This document shows positions 1 through 7,248 of a DNA stretch of 64,000 nt, in pieces (the stretch's first letter is position 1; each line of letters opens with the position of its first letter). Origin of the DNA: Flavobacterium aquidurense (lineage in GTDB: Bacteria; Bacteroidota; Bacteroidia; Flavobacteriales; Flavobacteriaceae); contig NZ_JRLF01000010.1 in the NCBI RefSeq assembly GCF_001404985.1, forward strand, positions 124,001 through 188,000. The letters are read 5' to 3'. The notes below the pieces were generated by a model. That model ran no database searches. It was not told where the DNA came from and saw only the letters and a program-made list of their open reading frames with translations. A program made the position numbers and the translations under genes.

Positions 1-537
1 GCCATACAATCGAAATCATTAGATGAAATTTTGCAATTAGCAAGTACAAAAGGAAATTTATTATTGGCAATTCCTGCAATTCAGCCTGTCAGGAATGAGA
101 ATTTAAAACGAATGGCATCTGGTTTTGGATATAGAACTGATCCGTTTACAAAAGTGCGAAAAATGCATAACGGAATGGATTTTACAGCAAATACAGGTTC
201 TCCCGTTTATGCCACAGGCGATGGCGTTGTAGAAAGAGCAGATGCGGCGGCTTCAGGATTTGGAAATCATGTTGTGATCAGGCACGGTTTTGGATACGAG
301 AGTTTATACGCTCATTTAAGTAAATACAACTGCAGAGCCGGTCAACATGTCAAACGTGGCGATGTTATTGGTTATGTAGGAAGTACAGGAAGATCTGAAG
401 GTCCTCATTGTCATTATGAAGTTCATAAAGACGGAAAAGTCGTAAACCCGCTGAATTTTTATTACGGAAATATTTCGGCAGTAGAATATGTGGCAATTTC
501 ACAAATGGCAAACCAAGAGAACCAGTCATTAGATTAA
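1..537 (+). CDS. M23 family metallopeptidase (5' end beyond window)
   Basis: This is a zinc endopeptidase of the M23/LytM family, expected to cut peptide cross-links in peptidoglycan outside the cytoplasm. The reading frame is open to base 1, so the N-terminus (signal peptide or membrane anchor and any coiled coil) lies outside the window. The visible 178 residues carry the complete catalytic domain: GFGYRTDPF at the domain start, the HxxxD zinc motif HNGMD (visible residues 56-60), a YAHL motif with a third histidine near 104, and the HxH motif HCHYEV near 136-141. All expected zinc ligands are present, so it should be active and not a degenerate M23 scaffold. It is followed 48 bp later by a MerR regulator on the same strand. 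Confidence 0.93.
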   Translation, partial: AIQSKSLDEILQLASTKGNLLLAIPAIQPVRNENLKRMASGFGYRTDPFTKVRKMHNGMDFTANTGSPVYATGDGVVERADAAASGFGNHVVIRHGFGYESLYAHLSKYNCRAGQHVKRGDVIGYVGSTGRSEGPHCHYEVHKDGKVVNPLNFYYGNISAVEYVAISQMANQENQSLD

Positions 538-585
538 TCCTCCAAAAAGTAGTATTTTTGGAATTAAAATAGAAAATTAAAAATC

Positions 586-918
586 ATGCACATTGAGCTT
601 TCAAAGGATAAAAGATATTATAGCATTGGCGAAGTTGCCAAAGCTTTTAATGTCAATGCATCATTGATACGGTTTTGGGATAGCGAATTTGATATTTTGA
701 AACCTAAGAAAAATGCCAAGGGCAATAGAATGTTTACGCCGGAAGATATTACCAACCTTCAATTGATTTATCATTTAGTTAAAGAAAGAGGTTTTACACT
801 GGATGGCGCGAGAACACATCTAAAAGAAGGACAAAAGAAAACATTAGATAAATTCGAAATAATACGTAAATTAGAGACGATAAAAACGCAATTAAACGAA
901 ATCAAAAACGAATTGTAA
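586..918 (+). CDS. MerR family transcriptional regulator
   Basis: A short (110 aa) DNA-binding protein of the MerR family. Residues 12-80 form the MerR winged helix-turn-helix: YYSIGEVAKAFNVNASLIRFW is the HTH, and GNRMFTPEDITNLQLIYHLV is the wing and third helix. The rest is a short charged helix that probably dimerises. There is no C-terminal effector domain and no metal-binding cysteines, so no ligand can be named. It lies between the M23 peptidase and the lemA-type gene with short gaps (48 and 34 bp), so the genes may share a transcript. The target promoter is unknown. Confidence 0.88.
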   Translation: MHIELSKDKRYYSIGEVAKAFNVNASLIRFWDSEFDILKPKKNAKGNRMFTPEDITNLQLIYHLVKERGFTLDGARTHLKEGQKKTLDKFEIIRKLETIKTQLNEIKNEL

Positions 919-952
919 TTAAAAATAGAAATAAACTTAAATCAAAACGAAT

Positions 953-1534
953 ATGAAAAAATGGTTAATCCCCGTAGGAATTATAGTAGTACTTATTGCT
1001 ATTATTGCTTTTTGGTCAATTGGAATTAAAAATACTGGTTTGCAAAAAAATCAGGCAGTTAATAAAGAATGGGGAAATGTGAGTACTACTTACCAAAGAA
1101 GAAATGACCTTATTGGAAATTTAGTAAACACTGTAAAAGGAGCTGCAGATTTTGAGAAATCAACATTAACAGCTGTAATCGAAGCTCGTGCAAAAGCTAC
1201 TTCTGTAACTATTGATCCAAGTAATGTAACTCCGGAACAATTAGCGCAATACAACCAGGCACAAAGTGGTGTATCTTCATCTTTGTCAAGATTGTTAGTT
1301 TCTGTTGAGCAATATCCAACATTAAAAGCAAACGAGAATTTCTTAAAATTACAAGACGAATTGGCAAGTACAGAAAACCAAATTTTAACAGCAAGAACTC
1401 GTTTTAATGAAGCTGTACAAGATTACAATGGTTACATTCTTGCAATTCCAAATAACTGGTTTTTAAGCTACAAAGAAAAACCATATTTTGAAGCTGTTGC
1501 AGGTGCTGATAAACCAGTTGAAGTAAAATTCTAA
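953..1534 (+). CDS. LemA family protein
   Basis: A 193-residue LemA family protein. An N-terminal membrane helix (about residues 4-24, VGIIVVLIAIIAFWSIGI) is followed by the LemA helical bundle with the family signatures VNKEWGNVSTTYQRRNDLI and LVNTVKGAADFE, and a C-terminal NNWFLSYKEKPYFEA segment. LemA proteins are small membrane-anchored proteins with the soluble part probably outside. Their biochemical role is poorly defined. The two TPM-domain genes that follow form a lemA-TPM-TPM trio that recurs in Bacteroidota and suggests a shared envelope role. The length is typical and nothing appears missing. Confidence 0.92.
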   Translation: MKKWLIPVGIIVVLIAIIAFWSIGIKNTGLQKNQAVNKEWGNVSTTYQRRNDLIGNLVNTVKGAADFEKSTLTAVIEARAKATSVTIDPSNVTPEQLAQYNQAQSGVSSSLSRLLVSVEQYPTLKANENFLKLQDELASTENQILTARTRFNEAVQDYNGYILAIPNNWFLSYKEKPYFEAVAGADKPVEVKF

Positions 1535-1636
1535 ATTTAGATTGTTAGATCATCAGACTTCTTAACATCTAAGATTTAGTCTAATAATACAACATCAATA
1601 ATCTATCCTGATAACATCAGGACTAAAACAACTCCA

Positions 1637-2074
1637 ATGTCAAAAGTAGAAGATTTTTTAACCAAGGAAGAAGAATTAACCATTGTTGAAGCGATTCGCG
1701 TGGCCGAAAAAAATACTTCTGGCGAAATTAGAGTTCATATAGAAAAAACAACTTCTAAAGTTCCTTTTGACAGGGCTTTAGAAGTTTTTTATGAATTAAA
1801 AATGAATGAAACCCAACAACAAAACGGGGTTTTATTTTACTTTGCCGTAGCAGATAAAACTTTTGCTATTTGTGGTGATAAAGGCATAAATGATGTGGTT
1901 GCATCAGATTTTTGGGATTGTACCAAAGATGCCATGATCGCCCAATTTAAATTAGGAAACTTTAAACAAGGTATTGTAGATGGTATATTAAATGCCGGTG
2001 AACAATTAAAAAAATACTTTCCGTGGTTTGAAGGTGACACGAACGAATTATCAAACGAAATCTCAAAAGGATAA
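1637..2074 (+). CDS. TPM domain-containing protein (soluble)
   Basis: A 145-residue protein consisting of little more than a TPM-type (PF04536-like) domain. Visible features are EEELTIVEAIRVAEKNTSGEIRVHIE at residues 11-36 and NGVLFYFAVADKTFAICGDKGIND in the middle. There is no signal peptide or membrane segment, unlike the next gene. TPM domains are compact alpha/beta folds linked to repair or phosphatase activity in a few studied members. The function here is unknown. The stop is 3 bp before the next start, so translation of the two TPM genes is probably coupled. Confidence 0.85.
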   Translation: MSKVEDFLTKEEELTIVEAIRVAEKNTSGEIRVHIEKTTSKVPFDRALEVFYELKMNETQQQNGVLFYFAVADKTFAICGDKGINDVVASDFWDCTKDAMIAQFKLGNFKQGIVDGILNAGEQLKKYFPWFEGDTNELSNEISKG

Positions 2075-2077
2075 ACA

Positions 2078-2905
2078 ATGAAATTTTCCAAAAACAAAAT
2101 ATCTTATTCAAAAGGACTTTTTCAGTTTACCTTTTTGCTAATCGCTTTTTTTACCACCAATTGCATTTTTGCGCAATTTACAATTCCTGAAAAACCAAGT
2201 TTTCAAACTTCTGTTTATGATTATGCGAATATTTTAAGTGCGTCTGAAAAGGCACAATTGGAAGAAAAGCTTATTCGTTACTCAGATTCTACCACAACGC
2301 AAATTGTAGTCATTACAATCGAAAGTCTAAAAGGCGAAGATGTGAGCCAGTTAGCTACAAAATGGGGACAAACCTGGGGAATTGGAGGAACTGCAAAAGA
2401 TGATAACGGAGTCGTTATTTTATTGGCTAAAAACGAAAAGAAAATCGCAATTAATCCCGGATACGGAGTTGAAGACCGATTGACTGCCGGAATTGGAGGA
2501 ACCATAATTAGAAATATTATTATTCCGGAATTTAAAGCCGGAAGTTTTTATAATGGCCTAGATAAAGGAACTGATGCTATAATTGATGTTTTTAAAGGAA
2601 AATTCAAAGGCGAACGCAAGCAACAAAGCAAAGGAAAAGATTTTCCGATATTTCCTTTTATTGTAATTGTTGTAATTGTATTAATTTTACTGTCACGAAA
2701 TAAAGGTGGCGGAGGAAATTCAGGCAATAATAGCGGTGGAGGTCCAAGCTTGCTTGATGTTATTCTTTTAAGTAGTCTTGGAAGAAGCAGCGGAGGCGGA
2801 TTTGGCGGAGGTTTTGGCGGTGGCTCATCCGGCGGCGGAGGCGGATTTGGCGGAGGTTTTGGCGGAGGCGGATTCTCTGGTGGAGGTTCTAGCGGAGGCT
2901 GGTAA
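2078..2905 (+). CDS. TPM domain protein with membrane anchor and Gly-rich tail
   Basis: A 275-residue envelope protein. A long N-terminal signal segment (to about residue 33, ending IFAQ) precedes a TPM domain at about residues 40-175 (SVYDYANILSASEKAQLEEKL, then VVILLAKNEKKIAINPGYGVED). A membrane helix follows near 190-208 (FPFIVIVVIVLILLS), and the C-terminus is a glycine/serine-rich tail of GGGFGGGFGGG type. This is the usual layout of the YgcG-like TPM family. With the preceding LemA and soluble TPM genes it forms a compact operon. The Gly-rich coding tract (about 2700-2900) is locally GC-rich and repetitive, so length variation there between strains would not be surprising. Confidence 0.9.
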   Translation: MKFSKNKISYSKGLFQFTFLLIAFFTTNCIFAQFTIPEKPSFQTSVYDYANILSASEKAQLEEKLIRYSDSTTTQIVVITIESLKGEDVSQLATKWGQTWGIGGTAKDDNGVVILLAKNEKKIAINPGYGVEDRLTAGIGGTIIRNIIIPEFKAGSFYNGLDKGTDAIIDVFKGKFKGERKQQSKGKDFPIFPFIVIVVIVLILLSRNKGGGGNSGNNSGGGPSLLDVILLSSLGRSSGGGFGGGFGGGSSGGGGGFGGGFGGGGFSGGGSSGGW

Positions 2906-2972
2906 AAAACAAAGTCACAGTTTACAGTGACAGTTTTAAAATTTATAATTTACAATTAATAATTCAAGATAG

Positions 2973-3386
2973 ATGTTATCACATAAAGCAAAATACGCCC
3001 TTAAGGCCTTACTTTATTTAGCAGAACAGGACGAAAATCATATTTCAAGAACTATAGAAATTGCTGAAGGAGCCAATATTCCTAAAAAGTTTTTAGAGCA
3101 AATTTTATTAGATCTAAAACGAGGACGTTTTGTGAGCAGTAAACAAGGAAAATTTGGCGGATATTATTTGATACGCTCAAAAAACGATATTACTTTAGCC
3201 GAAGTCCATCGTTTATTTGATGGTGCAATTGCGCTTTTGCCTTGTGCTTCATTAAACTTTTATGAACCTTGCTCAGATTGCAAAACCGAGGAAGAATGCA
3301 GTCTAAGACACGGTTTAATGATCATTCGTGATGAAACTCTTAAGGCAATGCAAGGCATTACAATAGCCTCACTTGTAAAGAAATAA
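2973..3386 (+). CDS. Rrf2 family transcriptional regulator
   Basis: A 137-residue Rrf2 regulator. The N-terminal winged helix starts MLSHKAKYALKALLYLA, with the recognition region IPKKFLEQILLDLKRGRFVSSKQGKFGGYYL at about residues 36-66. The C-terminal half holds four cysteines (C-x8-C-x2-C-x5-C, residues about 89-110), a spacing that differs from the classic three-cysteine IscR/NsrR cluster site but could bind an Fe-S cluster or zinc. Rrf2 proteins include CymR-type sulfur regulators and Fe-S sensors. The gene just downstream encodes a peptide ending in sulfur amino acids, then a TonB-dependent receptor, so a role in sulfur or iron-sulfur control is plausible but inferred. Confidence 0.9.
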   Translation: MLSHKAKYALKALLYLAEQDENHISRTIEIAEGANIPKKFLEQILLDLKRGRFVSSKQGKFGGYYLIRSKNDITLAEVHRLFDGAIALLPCASLNFYEPCSDCKTEEECSLRHGLMIIRDETLKAMQGITIASLVKK

Positions 3387-3427
3387 AAAAATATTTTCTA
3401 ATTCCTAGTAAATCTATAGAATTTACA

Positions 3428-3435
3428 TATATTTG
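3428..3435 (+). promoter_or_regulatory. Bacteroidota -7 promoter element
   Basis: TATATTTG matches the Bacteroidota primary-sigma -7 consensus TAnnTTTG and lies 36 bp upstream of the start of the small Cys/Met-ended ORF at 3472. No clear TTG -33 element is seen at the usual spacing. This suggests that the small ORF and the receptor have their own transcript separate from the Rrf2 gene. Confidence 0.5.
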
Positions 3436-3471
3436 CAAAAAAAACAACAACCATTTCCAAAATTTTAACCC

Positions 3472-3582
3472 ATGAAAGTAAATTACAATCGATCAGGTTC
3501 TAAAAATCTTTTGCAAAGAAACCAAAATAATGATTTCACTTCTGTGAAAAACAATTCTTCTATGATGTGTATGTGCTGGTAA
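3472..3582 (+). CDS. 36-residue peptide ending MMCMCW, possible sulfur-amino-acid leader
   Basis: A small ORF of 36 codons opening MKVNYNRSGSKNLLQ and ending in a run of sulfur amino acids and tryptophan, MMCMCW, just before TAA. It sits between the Rrf2 gene and a TonB-dependent receptor, downstream of a good -7 element and 48 bp ahead of the receptor start. The body is polar, with no signal peptide. The end of the peptide is what one expects of a leader whose translation senses Cys/Met supply. No classical attenuator hairpin is visible in the 48 bp that follow, so any control would act by coupling or an alternative structure. It could also be a short secreted or metal-binding peptide. Confidence 0.55.
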   Translation: MKVNYNRSGSKNLLQRNQNNDFTSVKNNSSMMCMCW

Positions 3583-3630
3583 AAAAAATTTTAATTTAAA
3601 TTCTACTAATCACATATACTTAATATAAAA

Positions 3631-6177
3631 ATGAAAAATTCTATAAAAAATATATTTACAATACTATCCTTTTTAACTTTCTCAATATCATTTGCACAAA
3701 ACATTGAAGGCGTCGTTAAAACAAGCGAAAACATTCCACTAGAAGCTGCTAACGTTGTTATTAAAGGAACAACTTCTAATACCACTACAGATAGCGACGG
3801 AAGATTTATTATTGACAGTAAAGGAAAACTTCCGGTTACTATTTTAATTCAGTACGTTGGGTATAAAACTACAGAAGTAGAACTTACTGCTATACCAACT
3901 GCGCCGTTACAATTAACAATTAAAGAAGAAAATGAACTTATTGAAGTTGTTGTTTCTTCAAGACGAAGAATAGAAAAAGTTCAGGATGTACCAATTGCAA
4001 TATCAGTTATTACAGGTAAGCAAGCAGAACAAACAGGAGCTTTTAATGTTAACCGTATCAAAGAACTAGTTCCATCTGTACAATTGTATTCTTCGAATCC
4101 CAGAAATACCGGAATAAACATTCGTAGTCTTGGTTCTCCTTTTGGACTTACTAATGATGGTATTGATCCGGGAGTTGGTTTTTATGTAGACGGGGTTTAT
4201 TATGCTCGTCCTGCTGCCACTACTTTAGACTTTATTGATGTAGAACAAATCGAAGTATTACGCGGACCACAAGGATCATTGTTTGGTAAAAACACAACTT
4301 CTGGTGCCTTTAATATTACAACCCGTAAACCAAGTTTTACTTCAGGAGCTGATTTTGAAGTGAGCTACGGAAACTATAATTTTCTACAAGCTAAGGCATC
4401 CGTAACAGGAGCTTTAGGTAAAAAAGTAGCGGGTCGTTTATCTTTCTCAGGTACACAACGTGACGGTTTAATTGATAATGTTGCCACAGGAAGACCAACA
4501 AATACCTTAAATAATCAGGGAATTAGAGGTCAATTGCTTTGGACTCCAACACAAAATACTAATATTATATTAGCAGGAGATATTACAACTCAACGTCCGG
4601 ACGGATATGCACAAGTTGTTGCCGGTGTTGCTCCTACACAAAGACCTGCTTATCGCCAGTTTGATGCTATTATTAAGGATTTGAATTATCAATTACCTAG
4701 TTTAAATGCTTTTGACCGTAAAATCGATCATGATACTCCATGGCGTTCCGGACAAGATATGGGTGGTCTTTCTTTAAACATTGATACAAAAATTGGTTCA
4801 GGAACACTTACTTCAACTACAGCTTGGCGTTTCTGGAACTGGGATCCGTCAAATGACAGGGATTTTACAGGATTACAGGTATTGGCATTATCTCAAAACC
4901 CAACAAGACAAACTCAATTTACGCAAGAGGTTCGTTACGCAGGTCAGCTTACAGAAAAAATCAGTGGAGTTGTGGGCGTATTCTTTATCGATCAAACCTC
5001 TCAAACAGATGGTACCGAGGAATCCGGTAATGCACAATGGAGATTTGCGCAAAGTACAACCAGTGCCTTATGGAAAACTCCGGGTCTTTTTGAAGGATAC
5101 GGAATCAAAACTGATGCAAATATAAGAGCATCAAGCGCTGCAGTATTTGGACAAATTGACTGGGCTATTACAGATCGCCTGCATGTTTTACCAGGTTTAA
5201 GATATAATTTTGATAAAAAAGACGCGCATTATGCCCGTAAAACATACGGAGGATTACAAACTACTGATCCTGCATTATTAGCTTTAAAAAAATTAGTTTA
5301 TTCTGATCAGGCTTTTGATTCCAGTACAGATAATACTGATTTTTCAGGAAACTTAACATTAACTTTTAAAGCTTCGGACAAAATCAATCTTTATGCAACT
5401 TATGCAAAAAGTTACAAACCGGTTGGTGTAAACGTAGCCGGACTTCCAACAGATGCAAAAGGCTTGCCTTTACTTGATCTTGCAGTAATCAAACCAGAGA
5501 AAGTAAATCATTATGAGGTAGGGGTAAAAACTTCTCCTTTTAGAAATTCAGTATTTAACCTTGCTTTCTTTAATACAGATATCAAAGATTTTCAAACTAA
5601 CGTTCAGGCAGCTGAATTGGGTGTAAACCGTGGTTATCTGGCTAATGCTGATAAAGTACGTGTAAGAGGTGCTGAACTTGATGCTAGTTTTGTTATCAAC
5701 CAACACTTAACTATTAATGGTGCTGCAACTTATACTGATGGTAAGTATGTGAAATTTACAAACGCTCCACTTCCGTTAGAAGAAACAGGTGCTCCGGTAG
5801 CTTTCAAGGATGTTTCCGGAACTGAATTACCTGGTGCTTCTAAATGGGCAGGATCTCTTGGAGGTGAACTTTCTAATAATGCAAAATTCTTTGGAAACTC
5901 AGGAAAAGCTTTTGTTGCTTTAGATTCTTATGCCCGTTCTGAATTCTCTTCAAGTCCTTCGGCTTCAAAATATTTAACTGTTCCCGGCTATGCTATTTTT
6001 AATGCCCGTTTAGGTTTCCGTGCTTCTCAGGGTTTATCGATTCACTTTTGGGGACGTAATCTTTTAAATAAAGATTATTATGAGCAATTATTGCCTGCAG
6101 GTGGAAACACAGGACAATATGCCGGTGTAATTGGAGATCAGAGAACTTATGGTGTTACTTTAAAATATTCACTATAA
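3631..6177 (+). CDS. TonB-dependent receptor
   Basis: An 848-residue outer-membrane receptor. The signal peptide covers residues 1-22 (ending SFAQ). A carboxypeptidase-regulatory-like beta-sandwich follows at about 23-100 (IEGVVKTSENIPLEAANVVIKG), then the plug (about 105-235; VQDVPIAISVITGKQAEQTG, IEVLRGPQGSLFGKNTTSGAFNI) and the 22-strand barrel to the C-terminal aromatic-ended strand YGVTLKYSL. No SusD-like partner follows, so it is a stand-alone TonB receptor and not a SusCD pair. The substrate cannot be read from sequence. The context (Rrf2 regulator, Cys/Met-ended small ORF) suggests a sulfur-containing or iron-type ligand. A strong terminator follows at 6202. Confidence 0.93.
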   Translation: MKNSIKNIFTILSFLTFSISFAQNIEGVVKTSENIPLEAANVVIKGTTSNTTTDSDGRFIIDSKGKLPVTILIQYVGYKTTEVELTAIPTAPLQLTIKEENELIEVVVSSRRRIEKVQDVPIAISVITGKQAEQTGAFNVNRIKELVPSVQLYSSNPRNTGINIRSLGSPFGLTNDGIDPGVGFYVDGVYYARPAATTLDFIDVEQIEVLRGPQGSLFGKNTTSGAFNITTRKPSFTSGADFEVSYGNYNFLQAKASVTGALGKKVAGRLSFSGTQRDGLIDNVATGRPTNTLNNQGIRGQLLWTPTQNTNIILAGDITTQRPDGYAQVVAGVAPTQRPAYRQFDAIIKDLNYQLPSLNAFDRKIDHDTPWRSGQDMGGLSLNIDTKIGSGTLTSTTAWRFWNWDPSNDRDFTGLQVLALSQNPTRQTQFTQEVRYAGQLTEKISGVVGVFFIDQTSQTDGTEESGNAQWRFAQSTTSALWKTPGLFEGYGIKTDANIRASSAAVFGQIDWAITDRLHVLPGLRYNFDKKDAHYARKTYGGLQTTDPALLALKKLVYSDQAFDSSTDNTDFSGNLTLTFKASDKINLYATYAKSYKPVGVNVAGLPTDAKGLPLLDLAVIKPEKVNHYEVGVKTSPFRNSVFNLAFFNTDIKDFQTNVQAAELGVNRGYLANADKVRVRGAELDASFVINQHLTINGAATYTDGKYVKFTNAPLPLEETGAPVAFKDVSGTELPGASKWAGSLGGELSNNAKFFGNSGKAFVALDSYARSEFSSSPSASKYLTVPGYAIFNARLGFRASQGLSIHFWGRNLLNKDYYEQLLPAGGNTGQYAGVIGDQRTYGVTLKYSL

Positions 6178-6201
6178 ATAACATTTGGTTTAAATAGATG
6201 A

Positions 6202-6237
6202 ACGAGGCAGGTTTTAAAAACTTGCCTCGTTTTTTTT
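6202..6237 (+). terminator. Rho-independent terminator after TonB receptor
   Basis: Inverted repeat ACGAGGCAGG...CTTGCCTCGT of about 14 bp per arm (one G-U) followed immediately by eight T. It ends the receptor transcript 25 bp after its stop. Confidence 0.9.
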
Positions 6238-6356
6238 ATCCTGTAATCATCATAAAATCACAAAATTGAATTTAAAACGAATTTAAAAAGCAATCCACTT
6301 CTCTTAAGATATATCCTGATTTGTATATATTCGCAGCCTGAATTTATATCCACTGA

Positions 6357-7112
6357 ATGAAGGTTCTTAGATTATTACTCTTTTTAGGCTTTGTAAGCCC
6401 TTTTTTATCGGCACAAAATAGTAAAAAGACAGATCAGCAGACTTTAACCTGGATTAGATACTACAATATTTTACCTATTACCCAAAACTGGGCAATTCAT
6501 TCTGAGATAGACAATCGAAGTTTTCTGAATCCTGTTCATGAAAATTTATTTGTATTAAGAATTCAAGGAAGATACAGGGTTCTTAAAAACATTGATTTAG
6601 GTGCGGGTTTTGCCTATTTTAATGTCAATACGCAAGATCCTAAAGCTGATCCAGATTACTCTATTCCTGAATATCGCATACAACAAGATGTTACTTTTAT
6701 CAATTATATTGCTAAAATTACATTTCACAATCGTTTTCAGCTTGAAGAACGCTTTATTCAGAAAGCCAATAAAACAGCATTACTTGACGAATTTTCCTTT
6801 GCTTACAGATTCAGATATCGATTACAATCGACTTTTGATCTTTGGAAAAAAGAAAGACGAAGCATAAAAGCAACTATTTCAGATGAAGTGATGTTTAATT
6901 TTGGGAAAGACAATAAAAAAAACATCTTTGATCAAAACCGATTTTATACCGCATTACGTTATCACTTTAATCCTGATATTGGTTTAGAATTAGGATACCT
7001 GAAAAGCTTCCAGAGGCGATCAAGTGGCATAGATTTTTATGACCGTGATATTATCAGACTTACTCTTTATCATAGAATAAAAAGAAGTCCTAAAAATTTA
7101 GAAAAAAAATAG
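6357..7112 (+). CDS. DUF2490 domain-containing protein
   Basis: A 251-residue exported protein with a signal peptide (MKVLRLLLFLGFVSPFLSAQ) and a DUF2490-type body: TWIRYYNILPITQNWAIHSEIDNRSF near the N-terminus and repeated amphipathic beta-strands (ERFIQ, FRYRLQ, ALRYHFNPDIGLELGYLKSFQRR). DUF2490 proteins look like small outer-membrane barrels of unknown function. It stands alone between two terminators and has no obvious operon partner. The C-terminus is basic (RIKRSPKNLEKK), slightly unusual for a barrel that normally ends in an aromatic strand. Confidence 0.82.
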   Translation: MKVLRLLLFLGFVSPFLSAQNSKKTDQQTLTWIRYYNILPITQNWAIHSEIDNRSFLNPVHENLFVLRIQGRYRVLKNIDLGAGFAYFNVNTQDPKADPDYSIPEYRIQQDVTFINYIAKITFHNRFQLEERFIQKANKTALLDEFSFAYRFRYRLQSTFDLWKKERRSIKATISDEVMFNFGKDNKKNIFDQNRFYTALRYHFNPDIGLELGYLKSFQRRSSGIDFYDRDIIRLTLYHRIKRSPKNLEKK

Positions 7113-7140
7113 TTCAATACAAAATCTCCAAATTGCAATA

Positions 7141-7170
7141 CAAAAAAACCTCCGGTTAAAACCGAAGGTA
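7141..7170 (-). terminator. Rho-independent terminator of the 7.2-10.0 kb gene
   Basis: Inverted repeat ACCTCCGGTT...AACCGAAGGT (one mismatch). Read on the minus strand it is followed by seven T, so it terminates the minus-strand barrel gene ending at 7249. It lies in the convergent gap with the DUF2490 gene. Confidence 0.75.
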
Positions 7171-7248
7171 AATTCAAAATAAAATCCTTATTTATTTTTG
7201 TGCTTAAAAAACTTAATGTCACAGTAAATTAATCTTAGGTTTTTAAAC

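Noticed and set aside
2700..2903. Gly-rich coding repeat as a phase-variable tract
   Set aside because: The repeat units are codon-based and in frame, typical for the TPM family tail. There is no homopolymer or tetranucleotide run.
3583..3630. Attenuator terminator between the small Cys/Met ORF and the receptor
   Set aside because: Only an AT-only inverted repeat is present. No GC stem followed by a T-run could be found.
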